A stretch of 63,838 nucleotides of DNA from an uncultured Clostridia bacterium (lineage in GTDB: Bacteria > Bacillota > Clostridia > Oscillospirales > CAG-272), in contig CANQMS010000010.1 in assembly GCA_947624995.1 (NCBI GenBank), positions 1 to 63,838 on the forward strand. Reading direction: 5' to 3'. Positions within the stretch are counted from its first letter, which is position 1; the number at the start of each line of letters is the position of its first letter. The position numbers were made by a program, and so were the translations under genes. Shown piece after piece: positions 51,112 to 60,137 of this stretch. The notes beneath the pieces were generated by a model. The model saw only the letters and a program-made list of their open reading frames with translations, did not search any database and was not told where the DNA came from.

Positions 51112-51665
51112 TAGGATATGCCATCTGCGGCTCGTTCTGCACGCACAGGGCGTCTCTCGACGCGCTGCGCGCCGTCGCCGAAAAATATGACGTGCTCCCG
51201 ATTTTGAGCTATAACGCCGCCTCGACCGACACGCGGTTCGGAACAGCGTCCGCTCTCGTCGACGCGGTCACATCCGTCACCGGTCACGCACCGGTCATGA
51301 CCGTGAAGGACGCGGAACCGCTCGGTCCGAAGACGCCGCTCGACGCGCTCGTCATAAGCCCCTGCACCGGGAACACGCTCGCAAAACTCGCCTGCGCGAT
51401 AACGGATACGCCCGTCACGATGGCGGCGAAGGCGCACCTCCGCACGGACCGCACGCTTTTGATCGCGCTCGCCTCGAACGACGCGCTCGCGGCGAATCTT
51501 TCGAACATCGGCTCCGTGCTCGTGCGGAAAAACATCTTCTTCGTCCCGATGCGTCAGGACGACGTCGTCTCGAAGCCGCACTCCCTCGTCGCCGATTTTA
51601 CGCGCGTCCCGGAGGCGCTCGACGCGGCCATTCGCGGACAGCAGCTCCGCCCGCTGTTCATATAG
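51108..51665 (+). CDS. dpaB: Dipicolinate synthase subunit B
   Basis: Flavoprotein-fold partner of DpaA (SpoVFB). It has 185 residues beginning MIGYAICGSFCTHRASLDAL, with the family's PLDALVISPCTGNTLAKLA and ASNDALAANLSNIG, and MAAKAHLRTDRTL; the C-terminal VPMRQDDVVSKPHSLVADF is also typical. The ATG overlaps the dpaA stop (ATGA), with GGAGGAGCC upstream. A terminator is at 51684-51729. It marks the organism as a spore former that makes its own dipicolinate. Confidence 0.92.
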   Translation: MIGYAICGSFCTHRASLDALRAVAEKYDVLPILSYNAASTDTRFGTASALVDAVTSVTGHAPVMTVKDAEPLGPKTPLDALVISPCTGNTLAKLACAITDTPVTMAAKAHLRTDRTLLIALASNDALAANLSNIGSVLVRKNIFFVPMRQDDVVSKPHSLVADFTRVPEALDAAIRGQQLRPLFI

Positions 51666-51683
51666 ACCGAAAAAAGCGTGCAA

Positions 51684-51729
51684 GGTCCCGACGGGATCGG
51701 AATATCCGGAATCCCGCCGGGACCTTTTT
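51684..51729 (+). terminator. Terminator after dpaAB
   Basis: GGTCCCG-CGGGAT arms pair with ATCCCG-CGGGACC around a central ATCGGAATATCCGGAA part that can itself fold; five T follow. Confidence 0.85.
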
Positions 51730-51795
51730 CGTTTATTTTCGTTTTTGCACTCGGGCAGGATATGTCCCGAGCCGTATGTCCGCCGCCTCGCGGCG

Positions 51796-52023
51796 TCACT
51801 TTTTCTTTCTGTTGCCTCCGATGAAGAACAGGCATACCGACGCGATGATCCCGACGGCGCTCACGGCGAGGATTATTATCCACGGCGTGAAGCGGTCAAT
51901 GTCGCCTGTCTGCGGCGGCGCCGGCAGATCTGCGGCGGACGCGGGCAGAACGGCAAAAACCGAAAGAAGCAGCGCTGCCGCCGCGATAAATGTCACTATT
52001 TTTAATATTTCCCTTTTTTTCAT
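51796..52023 (-). CDS. Tiny secreted protein with sortase-like C-terminal signal
   Basis: Seventy-five residues. A basic start and hydrophobic core (residues ~8-25, IVTFIAAAALLLSVFAV) end in PASAAD, a signal-peptidase I site. Only LPAPPQTGD separates this from a second hydrophobic span (FTPWIIILAVSAVGIIASVC in part) and the tail GGNRKKK. PPQTGD plus span plus basic tail matches a sortase sorting signal of the (N/L)PQTG type, leaving a mature piece of about eight residues if both cuts occur. I do not recognise a family. It has its own promoter (52080-52108) and a 5' hairpin (GGGACCG/CGGTCCC) before the ribosome site, and is divergent from alaS. Confidence 0.65.
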   Translation of the reverse strand: MKKREILKIVTFIAAAALLLSVFAVLPASAADLPAPPQTGDIDRFTPWIIILAVSAVGIIASVCLFFIGGNRKKK

Positions 52024-52079
52024 AAAACGCTCTTCGTTCTTCCTCTCCGGGACCGGGTGAGATGCGGTCCCTTTCGGAT

Positions 52080-52108
52080 ATTGTACCACAAGGCGCGCGT
52101 TTTCGCAA
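52080..52108 (-). promoter_or_regulatory. Sigma-A promoter of the tiny sortase-signal protein
   Basis: On the minus strand TTGCGA (52103-52108), 17 bases, TACAAT (52080-52085). Confidence 0.6.
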
Positions 52109-52136
52109 CACCGGACACGGATTTTCGCATTTTTCA

Positions 52137-52165
52137 TTGACACGCCGCCCCCTCGGTGATAAAAT
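52137..52165 (+). promoter_or_regulatory. Sigma-A promoter of alaS
   Basis: TTGACA (52137-52142), 17 bases, TAAAAT (52160-52165). The leader to the ATG at 52224 is about 52 bases, too short for a T-box. Confidence 0.8.
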
Positions 52166-52223
52166 ATATATCTGTGCTGAAAGAAAATGTGTAAAAATGA
52201 TCGCCGAAAGGAAAATACTGAAA

Positions 52224-54866
52224 ATGGAATGGCAGTCACTCAACACTTTACGTGAAAAATATCTCTCGTTTTTTGAATCAAAGGGGCATCTGCGCCTCCC
52301 GAGCTTCCCGCTGGTCCCGCAGGGGGACGGTAGTCTCCTTCTCATCAACGCCGGAATGGCGCCGATGAAGAAATACTTCACCGGTGAGGAGGAGCCTCCG
52401 CGCCGTCGCGTCACAACGTGTCAGAAGTGCGTCCGCACGCTCGACATCGACAACGTCGGCAAAACCGCGCGCCACGGAACATATTTCGAGATGCTCGGCA
52501 ACTTCAGCTTCGGCGACTATTTCAAATCGGACGCCATCCCGTGGGCGTGGGAATTTTTGACCGGCGTACTCGAGATACCCGCGGAGCTTCTCTATCCGTC
52601 CGTCTATGAAGAGGATGACGAGGCATACTCGATCTGGCACGACAAGGTCGGCGTTCCCGAATCGCACATCGTCCGCCTCGGGCGGGACGACAACTTCTGG
52701 GATCTTTCCGGCGGTCCGTGCGGTCCCTGCTCCGAGATATACTTCGACCGCGGCGAAAAATACGGCTGCGGCAAGCCTACGTGCGGTCCCGGCTGCGACT
52801 GCGACCGCTACATCGAGATTTGGAACAACGTCTTCACGCAGTTCAACAATGACGGGCACGGCAACTACACCGAGCTCCAGCAGAAGAACATCGACACCGG
52901 CATGGGGCTCGAACGCCTCGCCTGCGTGATGCAGGGCGTGGACAACCTCTTCGAGGTCGACACGATACGCAAGATCCTCGACCGCGTCTGCGAGATATCA
53001 GGCAAAAAATACGGTGAAAATTACAAAAACGACGTCTCGATACGCGTCATCACCGACCACATCAGGACGGCGACGTTCCTCATCTCGGACGGCGTTTTAC
53101 CCTCGAACGAGGGGCGCGGCTATATTCTCCGCCGCGTACTGCGCCGCGCCGCGCGCCACGGCCGCCTGCTCGGGATCGAGGGCTCGTTCCTCGCAGACCT
53201 CTGCGGCGTCGTGATCGGTGAGAACAAGTCCGCGTACCCGGAGCTTGCAGAAAAGGCGGAATATATAAAGAAGGTAATAAGCATAGAGGAAGAGCGCTTC
53301 GACGCGACGATCGACTCGGGGCTTTCCATCCTCCGCGACATGATTGCCGAGGCGAAGTCTTCCGGCGCAGACACGCTTTCGGGAGCCGATATTTTCAAGC
53401 TCTACGATACGTTCGGCTTCCCCGTCGATTTGACGCGCGAGATAGCGTCCGAGGCGGGGCTCGGCATAGACGAGGACGGCTTCACGGAGCTGATGAAGGA
53501 GCAGAAGACGCGCGCGAGAGAAGCGCGCAAGCTCGGTCACGGCTGGGACGATATGGCAAAATCCCTCTTCTCCGAGCTTCCGAAGACGGAGTTCGTCGGA
53601 TATGACACACACAGTTCCGAGGCGCGCGTGATCCTTATCTGCGTCGGCGGGCAGTCCGTCAGCGAGTGCTCCGACGGCGACGACTGCATCGTCGTGCTCG
53701 ACAAAACGCCGTTTTACGGCGAGGGCGGCGGTCAGGTAGGCGACCGGGGCGTTATCGAAAACGACACCTCTGTCCTCACCGTAAAGGACACAAAAAAGGA
53801 ATCGGGTGTGTATCTGCACTACTGCACGGCGGGCGCAGGCACGCTCTGCGTAGGCGACACGGTCAGGGCTCAGGTGAGCGCCAACCGCGAAGACATACGC
53901 CGCAACCATTCCTCCGTCCACCTGCTTCAGGCGGCGCTGCGCCGCGTCCTCGGCGACCACGTCGAGCAGCGCGGCTCCTACGTCGACGATAAGCGCGCGA
54001 GATTCGACTTCACCCATTTTGCCGCGATGACGCCGGATGAGATCGCCGAGACCGAAAAGCTCGTCAACAGCTATATTCTCGCCGACTACGGCGTAACGAC
54101 ACTTGAAACAGACGTCGAGACTGCGAAAAAAGAGGGCGCTATGGCGCTCTTCGGCGAAAAGTACGGCTCCGTCGTCCGCATGGTTTCGATGGGCAGCGGC
54201 GACGAATGCGTCTCGCGCGAGCTCTGCGGCGGCACTCACGTCGCACACACGTCTCAGATAGGGCTCTTTAAGATCATATATGAGGGCTCCGTCGCCGCGG
54301 GCATCCGCCGCATCGAAGCCGTCACGGGCGCAAACGTCCTCGACCTCATTGCGGAGCGCGACGCGCTCATCGCCGAGACCGCGCGCGAGCTGAAGGCGAA
54401 CAATCCTGCCGACATCGCAAAGCGCGCCTCCGCGCAGTCCGAAGAGCTGCGCCGCGTCAAGCACGAGCTTGAAGCCGCGAATTCAAAGCTCGCCGCCGCA
54501 CACGCGAGCGAGTATATCGCCTCAGCACTTGATCTCGGCAGCGTGAAGCTCATCGCGGTCGATGCCGAAGGCGTTGACCTCACCGCCGCGCGCGAGCTCG
54601 GCGACAGGCTGAAAGCCGAGATATCAAACGTCGTCGCGGTCCTCTCCGTAAAGACGGACGGCAAGCTCAACTTCGTCTGCGTCTGCGGTCCCGACGCGGT
54701 CAGGTCCGGCGCTCACGCCGGAAAGATCGTCGGAGCCGTCGCCGCCGTCACCGGCGGCAAGGGGGGCGGACGTCCCGACTCCGCCGTCGCCGGCGGCTCG
54801 GACGCCTCAAAGGTCAAAGATGCCCTCGATGCCGCAAAGGATATCGTCCTCGGCTTTGTAAAATAA
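52224..54866 (+). CDS. alaS: Alanyl-tRNA synthetase
   Basis: Charges tRNA-Ala and edits mischarged Ser and Gly. It has 880 residues: class II catalytic core (FFESKGHLRLPSFPLVP, GKTARHGTYFEMLGNFSFGDYFK in two parts), tRNA-recognition helices, the editing domain with NHSSVHLL and RELCGGTHVAHT zinc-binding motifs, a coiled coil (about 720-765), and the C-Ala DHHA1-type oligomerisation domain. The start at 52224 follows AAAGGA; longer in-frame starts would precede the promoter. It ends at a strong terminator. tRNA-Ala(GGC) lies 2 kb upstream. Confidence 0.97.
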   Translation: MEWQSLNTLREKYLSFFESKGHLRLPSFPLVPQGDGSLLLINAGMAPMKKYFTGEEEPPRRRVTTCQKCVRTLDIDNVGKTARHGTYFEMLGNFSFGDYFKSDAIPWAWEFLTGVLEIPAELLYPSVYEEDDEAYSIWHDKVGVPESHIVRLGRDDNFWDLSGGPCGPCSEIYFDRGEKYGCGKPTCGPGCDCDRYIEIWNNVFTQFNNDGHGNYTELQQKNIDTGMGLERLACVMQGVDNLFEVDTIRKILDRVCEISGKKYGENYKNDVSIRVITDHIRTATFLISDGVLPSNEGRGYILRRVLRRAARHGRLLGIEGSFLADLCGVVIGENKSAYPELAEKAEYIKKVISIEEERFDATIDSGLSILRDMIAEAKSSGADTLSGADIFKLYDTFGFPVDLTREIASEAGLGIDEDGFTELMKEQKTRAREARKLGHGWDDMAKSLFSELPKTEFVGYDTHSSEARVILICVGGQSVSECSDGDDCIVVLDKTPFYGEGGGQVGDRGVIENDTSVLTVKDTKKESGVYLHYCTAGAGTLCVGDTVRAQVSANREDIRRNHSSVHLLQAALRRVLGDHVEQRGSYVDDKRARFDFTHFAAMTPDEIAETEKLVNSYILADYGVTTLETDVETAKKEGAMALFGEKYGSVVRMVSMGSGDECVSRELCGGTHVAHTSQIGLFKIIYEGSVAAGIRRIEAVTGANVLDLIAERDALIAETARELKANNPADIAKRASAQSEELRRVKHELEAANSKLAAAHASEYIASALDLGSVKLIAVDAEGVDLTAARELGDRLKAEISNVVAVLSVKTDGKLNFVCVCGPDAVRSGAHAGKIVGAVAAVTGGKGGGRPDSAVAGGSDASKVKDALDAAKDIVLGFVK

Positions 54867-54872
54867 AAAGCT

Positions 54873-54913
54873 CCGTGAGAGACTGCGTTTCTGCCGTCTC
54901 TCACGGATTTTTT
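54873..54913 (+). terminator. Terminator after alaS
   Basis: CCGTGAGAGAC and its complement around a 12-base loop, followed by ATTTTTT. Confidence 0.9.
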
Positions 54914-54963
54914 ATATATTTCGTCCTCCCCGTCCTTCGTCGGGATCGCTCCTTCGCAGCCGG

Positions 54964-56289
54964 TCATCCCGCCTGCGGCGGAGTATAGACGTTTTCTGGC
55001 TTGGCGGTCCCGGCGACGGTGAATATTTTCCCCATATCGGCAGACCAGAAGGCGGCATACGACCCTTCCCACACGGTGAAGGTCGCGGAAGCGCAGTCCA
55101 TGAAGGCGGACGCGTCTATCTTTGTCACCCCCTCATGTATCGTCACGGACGAAAGAGACGTGCAGCCCTGGCAGAAAGAATTCGGTATCGACTTCATTCC
55201 CTTCGGTACCGTCAGCTCGGCGAGCGATCTGCATTCTCTGAACACCGACACACCCGCGCTCGTTATCCCGTCGTGGAGCTCGGCGGACGCGAGCGAATGA
55301 CAGCCCTCGAACATTCCCTTCGGCAGCACGGTCAGACTTTCCGGTATCTTCACTGCGGTGAGCGCGCGGCAGTCCGAAAAAGCGTTATCGCCGACGGATG
55401 TGAGTCCGGACGGAAGCGTTATCCCCGTGAGCGCGAGGCAGTACGAAAATGATTCCTCTCCTATCGAGACGACCGACTCCGGGAGGATGCATTCCGTCAT
55501 GGATGAGCATTTGTAAAACGTCTGGTCGCGGATCTCGGTCACCCCGTCCGGGACCTCGATCTTCGCAAGCCCCTCGCATCCCATGAACGCGGAGCCGCCT
55601 ATTTTTTCCACCGTTGACGGGATCGAGAACTCCGCGAGTGCCGCGCAGTCTATGAACGCACCGTCGCCGATCTCGGTGACGGCGCCGCCCGTCTTAACGG
55701 AGGCGAGCGCCTCGCATCCCCAGAAAAGACCCGCCGGGATGACCGTGACGGAATCCGGGACCGTGACGGATGGGAGGGAGGTGCAGTTATAGAACGTGCG
55801 CGAACCGAGGGAGGTGAGCGTTGAAGGCAGCGATATCTCCGTGAGTGCGCCGCAGAATTCGAATGCGCCGTCGCCTATTTTTGTGACGCCTTCGGGCACA
55901 GTCACGGACGGCAGAGACGTGCAGTTTGAAAACGCGCCCTCTCCTATCTCGCGAAGACTTGAGGGGAGGTTTATGACGCGGAGGTCTTTTGAGCCGCGGA
56001 ACGCATATTTGCCGATGCGGGTCACGGTGTCGGGCAGCGTGACCTCCTCGACTATCTCGTCCGCAAAAGCGTCGTCCGCGATCTCGGTCACGGGCACGCC
56101 CTCATATTCCGCCTCGATCGTGACTTTTTTTGATTCACCGACGTATTTGACGACGGTGGCGTGATCTCCGTTCACTTCGAATCTTACGCCGAACGTCCCG
56201 CCGCTGCACGAAGACAGCACGATCACGCATGCCGCCGCCGCGGCAAGAAAAAGGAACGCGCGCAAACGCGGGTGCATATTATTTTTCAT
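54964..56289 (-). CDS. BspA-type leucine-rich-repeat lipoprotein
   Basis: A 441-residue lipoprotein. The signal peptide ends in the lipobox LSSC (Cys28). After a ~45-residue lead it has about 14 repeats of the Treponema/BspA LRR type (LRR_5), each around 23 residues with the pattern I-G-x-x-A-F-x-x-C-x-x-L-x-x-V-x-x-P-x-x-V, from about residue 70 to 430. BspA-like proteins serve surface adhesion in gut and oral bacteria; the partner here is unknown. GAGGG precedes the ATG and a consensus promoter is at 56326-56354. It ends within a short capping repeat. Confidence 0.9.
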   Translation of the reverse strand: MKNNMHPRLRAFLFLAAAAACVIVLSSCSGGTFGVRFEVNGDHATVVKYVGESKKVTIEAEYEGVPVTEIADDAFADEIVEEVTLPDTVTRIGKYAFRGSKDLRVINLPSSLREIGEGAFSNCTSLPSVTVPEGVTKIGDGAFEFCGALTEISLPSTLTSLGSRTFYNCTSLPSVTVPDSVTVIPAGLFWGCEALASVKTGGAVTEIGDGAFIDCAALAEFSIPSTVEKIGGSAFMGCEGLAKIEVPDGVTEIRDQTFYKCSSMTECILPESVVSIGEESFSYCLALTGITLPSGLTSVGDNAFSDCRALTAVKIPESLTVLPKGMFEGCHSLASAELHDGITSAGVSVFRECRSLAELTVPKGMKSIPNSFCQGCTSLSSVTIHEGVTKIDASAFMDCASATFTVWEGSYAAFWSADMGKIFTVAGTAKPENVYTPPQAG

Positions 56290-56325
56290 ATACTGAAGCC
56301 CTCTTTTAAAAAACTGTTTACGGAA

Positions 56326-56354
56326 ATTATATCAAAGCCCGCATTCATTTTCAA
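56326..56354 (-). promoter_or_regulatory. Sigma-A promoter of the LRR lipoprotein
   Basis: On the minus strand TTGAAA (56349-56354), 17 bases, TATAAT (56326-56331). Confidence 0.75.
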
Positions 56355-56423
56355 TAACGCAAGGAAAAAATTCACATTCATTTCATATTTTTATGCTTTG
56401 ACGTCGTGTGCCGCGCCGTGCGC

Positions 56424-56452
56424 TTGACCAAAGGCGCAAAGTGAGATATAAT
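56424..56452 (+). promoter_or_regulatory. Sigma-A promoter of the DUF6472-murD unit
   Basis: TTGACC (56424-56429), 17 bases, TATAAT (56447-56452). Confidence 0.75.
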
Positions 56453-56485
56453 TATACGCGTAAAACGCAAAGGCGGGCACAAATC

Positions 56486-56695
56486 ATGGAAAATAAGAAA
56501 AGCGCGAAGAAAAAAGCAGTCACCGTATGCTGCGAGGACTGCGTATACTATGATTATGACGAATATACGGACGATCTCTCGTGTCAGATGTCGCTCGACG
56601 AGGACGAGTCGGAGCGATTCATGCGCCGCACCGTGAGCGACTGTCCGTACTACAAATTCTATGACGAATACAAAAGCGTCAGGCACCAGAACTAA
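56486..56695 (+). CDS. DUF6472 family small cysteine protein
   Basis: Sixty-nine residues. After a Lys-rich start, it has a CCEDCVYYDYDEYTDDLSC stretch, then the LDEDE core and DCPYYKFYDEYKSVRHQ. The C-x-x-C ... C ... C spacing suggests a metal site. The pattern matches DUF6472, a small family common in Clostridia with no known function. The ATG at 56486 follows AAAGGCGGG; an earlier in-frame start at 56408 would precede the promoter. murD starts 19 bases after its stop, so they are co-transcribed. Confidence 0.8.
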   Translation: MENKKSAKKKAVTVCCEDCVYYDYDEYTDDLSCQMSLDEDESERFMRRTVSDCPYYKFYDEYKSVRHQN

Positions 56696-56714
56696 AACGC
56701 CGCGGGGGTACATC

Positions 56715-58136
56715 ATGAGAGAAAAAGGAGAAAAAATATTAAAGCGCGCAGCTGACGGCGGAGCCGTCGTCCTCGGGTTCGGGATCTCGAACGTCCCGCT
56801 CGTCGATTTTCTTACTGCGCGCGGAACTCGCGTCGAGGTTCGCGACGGGATGAGCCGCGAAAAGCTCGCGGAAAGAATAAATATAGAAGAATACGAGCGG
56901 CGCGGGGTCCGCTTCGTTCTCGGCGACGGATATCTTGATAATATTCCCGACTCGGTGATATTCCGGACGCCGGGCATCCGCCCCGACGCCGGAGGCATCC
57001 CGGACGCGGTGTCCCGCGGAGCGCTCCTGACGAGCGAGATGGAGCTTTTCTACGCCCTGACGCCCGCGTACAAGATCGCCGTCACCGGCAGCGACGGAAA
57101 GACGACGACGACAACGCTCATACATAAGCTCGTCTCCGAGCTCGCCGGAAAAAAAGGTTCCAAAGCGGCGCTCGGCGGCAACATCGGCGCGCCGCTCCTG
57201 CCGCGCGTATACGAGCTCGGCGGGGAGGACTACGCCGTCACCGAGCTTTCGAGCTTTCAGCTCATGACGATGAAGGACGCGCCCGAAACGGCTGTCATCA
57301 CGAACATCACGCCGAATCACCTCAACTGGCACACGGGGATGGACGAGTACACGGACGCGAAGCTGAACGCGATAGGTCCCGGCTGCCGCCGCGCCGTGCT
57401 CAATTACGGCAACGAAAAAACGCGCCTCGCCGCAAAGCGCACGGACGCGGACGTAATGTGGTTCTCATCCGCCGGCGCGCCCGATGCGGGAGACGCCGTA
57501 TATCTTGACGGCGGCGACATCGTCCTGCGGCGCGGCGGGGAGCTCACGCACCTTCTGTCGCGCGGCGACATAAAGCTGCCGGGGCTGCACAATGTCGAAA
57601 ACTACATGGCTGCCCTCGGCGCTGTAATCGACCTGTTCCCGCTCGAAGATATCATCCCAGCCGTCCTCGACCTTGCCCGCAGCTTCGGCGGTGTCGAGCA
57701 CAGGCTCGAATACGTCCGCACGAAGGACGGCGTCGACTTTTACAACGGCAGCATCGACTCAACACCGACGCGCACGGCGGCGGCGCTCTCGGCGCTCCCG
57801 GAGCGCCGGATCGTGCTGATCGCGGGAGGTTACGACAAGCACATCCCGATGGAACCGCTCGGCGAGGCTGTGCTCGCGCACGGCGGCGTCGTCCGCATCA
57901 TTCTGACAGGGGCGACATCAAAGCTGATCGCGGATGCGTTCGCCGCCGTCGGCGTCCCGGACGGGATGTACGAGTCGGTGCCGGGATTTGATGACGCCGT
58001 CGTCACGGCGTTTGAAGATGCAAAGCGGCTCGGCGCAGACACGGTCCTGCTCTCGCCCGCGTGCGCGAGCTTTGACGCGTTCCGGAACTTTGAGGAGCGC
58101 GGGAACCGCTATAAATCAATCGTAAATTCGCTTTGA
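56715..58136 (+). CDS. murD: UDP-MurNAc-L-Ala--D-Glu ligase MurD
   Basis: Adds D-glutamate to UDP-MurNAc-L-Ala. It has 473 residues: an N-terminal Rossmann part (VVLGFGISNVPLVDFLTARG), the ATPase P-loop VTGSDGKTTTTTLIHK, TELSSFQLMTMK and ITNITPNHLNWHTGMDEY, then the C-terminal domain with NGSIDSTPTRTAAALSAL and AGGYDKHIP, the MurD marks. GGGGG lies six bases before the ATG. It stands outside the dcw cluster, more than 37 kb away, paired with a DUF6472 gene. Confidence 0.95.
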   Translation: MREKGEKILKRAADGGAVVLGFGISNVPLVDFLTARGTRVEVRDGMSREKLAERINIEEYERRGVRFVLGDGYLDNIPDSVIFRTPGIRPDAGGIPDAVSRGALLTSEMELFYALTPAYKIAVTGSDGKTTTTTLIHKLVSELAGKKGSKAALGGNIGAPLLPRVYELGGEDYAVTELSSFQLMTMKDAPETAVITNITPNHLNWHTGMDEYTDAKLNAIGPGCRRAVLNYGNEKTRLAAKRTDADVMWFSSAGAPDAGDAVYLDGGDIVLRRGGELTHLLSRGDIKLPGLHNVENYMAALGAVIDLFPLEDIIPAVLDLARSFGGVEHRLEYVRTKDGVDFYNGSIDSTPTRTAAALSALPERRIVLIAGGYDKHIPMEPLGEAVLAHGGVVRIILTGATSKLIADAFAAVGVPDGMYESVPGFDDAVVTAFEDAKRLGADTVLLSPACASFDAFRNFEERGNRYKSIVNSL

Positions 58137-58163
58137 ATTTACGGGGATCATAAATAAGCGCAG

Positions 58164-58195
58164 AAAACGCCGGGAAAGCTCTTCCCGGCGTTTTT
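58164..58195. terminator. Bidirectional terminator, murD / GH5
   Basis: AAAACGCCGGGAA and its complement around AGCTC, with T runs on both strands (TTTTT after 58190). Confidence 0.85.
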
Positions 58196-58214
58196 CAATA
58201 AATGTCAGCTCGCC

Positions 58215-59927
58215 TCAGCCGCCTATGGCGGCGGCGCCCTTTACAATCAGACCGATATCGCCGACGCGTCCGAGCGCGCCGTTATAGTCGAGCGAGGACA
58301 CGGTCACCGTGTCGCCGACAACTGTAAAGCTGCCGTTCCAGCCGTTCACAAGTATCGGGGTCCCGTCAAATCGCACGCTTATTTTCCAGGCGGAGATGCT
58401 CTCCCCCGATACATTCTCAAGCGTCAGCGAATACTGATACACGGGGACTCCACCCTCCTCCCACGAATTCACGAGCGACGCCGTGACGAGGATCCCGCCC
58501 TGCCGCCACGAAAGCGTCGGGCTCGGCGGCGCATCCGTTTCGGGCGGCGCCGTGTCGGGCGCGGGTGTCGTGTCGGGAGGCGGCGTCGTATCGGTCGGAC
58601 GACCTCTACCCGTCAAAAGCTCATAGAGCCACTGCCCGGACGGTGACAGGTCGCCGTATACAAAGCCTCCCGTCTTCGTGCAGCTAGGCGAGAGGATCGA
58701 GGACGTTTCGTTTTTGTTTGAGAGGTTCCACATGACGCAGCTTATGCCGAGCGATTCCATACAGTCGACCCAGCGCCCCGCCTCGGCATAATCTATGCCT
58801 CCGCTGCCGCTCGCGTCGCATATGCCGAATTCGGAGACGAATACCGGCAGCCCGGCGCGCACCGCGTTCTCCATTTTCCGACGCAGGTCGTCCTTGTGCG
58901 TCGCCGCATAGAAGTGCAGCGTATACATGATGTTATCATATCCGCTTATCGGGTCGCGCGCCGCCTCGTCCACGTACTGCGACCAATTCGGCGTCCCGAC
59001 GAGGATGACGGCGTCGGGATCGTTTCTGCGTATCGCCGCGATGACGTCGACCGCGTAGGACTTTATCCGCCCCCAGCCGACGCCGCCGTTCGGCTCATTG
59101 CATATCTCGTATATTACGTTGTCGGAATCCTTATAAAGCGCGGACATTTCCGAAAAGAAAGACACGGCATCGCTTTTGTGCGTATTCGGATCGCTGTCGG
59201 AGAGGATGTGCCAGTCGATTATGACGTACATGTCGCACGCTTCCGCGTATTTTACGCCGTTTTTTACGAGTGCTGCAAGCGCTGCCCTGTCGCCGCCGGT
59301 GCAGTAGCCGCCGGACTCCGCCGTATACATCGCGAGCCTTATTACGTTCGCTCCCCACGAACGGAGCGTGGAAAAGCACTGCTCGTTCACGTACTGCGGA
59401 AACCACGAAAGCCCGTGCGTGCTTACGCCGCGCAGAATGACGGGCTTCCCGTCCTCACCGCAGAGCCGCGCCCCGGAAACGTGCAGCTTGCCCGAGACGG
59501 ACGGCGCCGAGATGCCTCCCGCGGGAGATGATGTCTCGGGCGGGCTATCCGTTGTTTCCGGTGGCGTTATAGTTTCCGGAGCCTCCGTCGTTTCCGGTGC
59601 CGCCGTCGTTTCCGAGTCTTTCACGGTTCCCTGTTCCTCCGTTGTGTCAGGCGCATTCTCCGTGTCGGGAGCGTCCGTGACAGATGCAGTCTCCGTCCCC
59701 GACGCCCCGCCGACTTTTTCGGTGTCGGAGGCTTCCCCGCCGGGGGTAATATCCGCTGCCGCGTTGTTTCCTCCGTGCGTCGGCGAATCCGTACTGCCGG
59801 CTGCGCCGACCCCGCCGCAGCTTTTTGCCGCGAGCATGACGGCAACGATCACGGCGACAGCCGCGACCGCCGAACATGCGATCAGCAATATGCGCTTTTG
59901 TTCGGTAGTAAGTTGCAATTTTTTCAT
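58215..59927 (-). CDS. Membrane-anchored GH5 cellulase with CBM2-like domain
   Basis: A 570-residue surface enzyme. A membrane anchor or signal (about 12-34) is followed by a Thr/Glu/Pro-rich linker (about 55-140), a GH5 (probably subfamily 2) catalytic domain (about 147-440), a second Pro/Thr linker, and a beta domain (about 473-570). The acid/base is Glu278 in YEICNEPNG, the nucleophile Glu366 in VSEFG, with HGLSWFPQYVNE and VIIDWHILSD nearby. The C-terminal NGWNGSFTVVGDTVTVSSLDYN pattern (two parts) is CBM2-like. The anchor has a cysteine (AAKSC) but no good lipobox. It likely cuts beta-1,4-glucans at the cell surface. Confidence 0.88.
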   Translation of the reverse strand: MKKLQLTTEQKRILLIACSAVAAVAVIVAVMLAAKSCGGVGAAGSTDSPTHGGNNAAADITPGGEASDTEKVGGASGTETASVTDAPDTENAPDTTEEQGTVKDSETTAAPETTEAPETITPPETTDSPPETSSPAGGISAPSVSGKLHVSGARLCGEDGKPVILRGVSTHGLSWFPQYVNEQCFSTLRSWGANVIRLAMYTAESGGYCTGGDRAALAALVKNGVKYAEACDMYVIIDWHILSDSDPNTHKSDAVSFFSEMSALYKDSDNVIYEICNEPNGGVGWGRIKSYAVDVIAAIRRNDPDAVILVGTPNWSQYVDEAARDPISGYDNIMYTLHFYAATHKDDLRRKMENAVRAGLPVFVSEFGICDASGSGGIDYAEAGRWVDCMESLGISCVMWNLSNKNETSSILSPSCTKTGGFVYGDLSPSGQWLYELLTGRGRPTDTTPPPDTTPAPDTAPPETDAPPSPTLSWRQGGILVTASLVNSWEEGGVPVYQYSLTLENVSGESISAWKISVRFDGTPILVNGWNGSFTVVGDTVTVSSLDYNGALGRVGDIGLIVKGAAAIGG

Positions 59928-59992
59928 CGGATGTATTCTCTCAAATAATGGTTGCGTATGAATTTCGCTTGCATATTCCGAAACGTAAAAAT

Positions 59993-60007
59993 CCCGCTTT
60001 CAGCGGG
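59993..60007 (-). terminator. Small terminator-like hairpin before GH5
   Basis: CCCGCT/AGCGGG with a three-base loop, followed on the minus strand by GATTTTTACG (the hairpin reads CCCGCTGAAAGCGGG). It may end the upstream four-helix-bundle transcript or act as a leader element of the GH5 gene. The remaining 59928-60137 interval has inverted CATATGCCG/CGGCATGTG-like arms near 60072-60090 and no gene that I can support. Confidence 0.6.
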
Positions 60008-60137
60008 GTATGTAAAAATGCGTCCCCCGGACGGCGCTTCGCGCCTATCGTAAGTTCGATTTCATATTCACATGCCGGCGGCATATGAAAAAACGCATTC
60101 ATTTTCTAATTAAACGGGCAAGATAAAAGCAAATATT

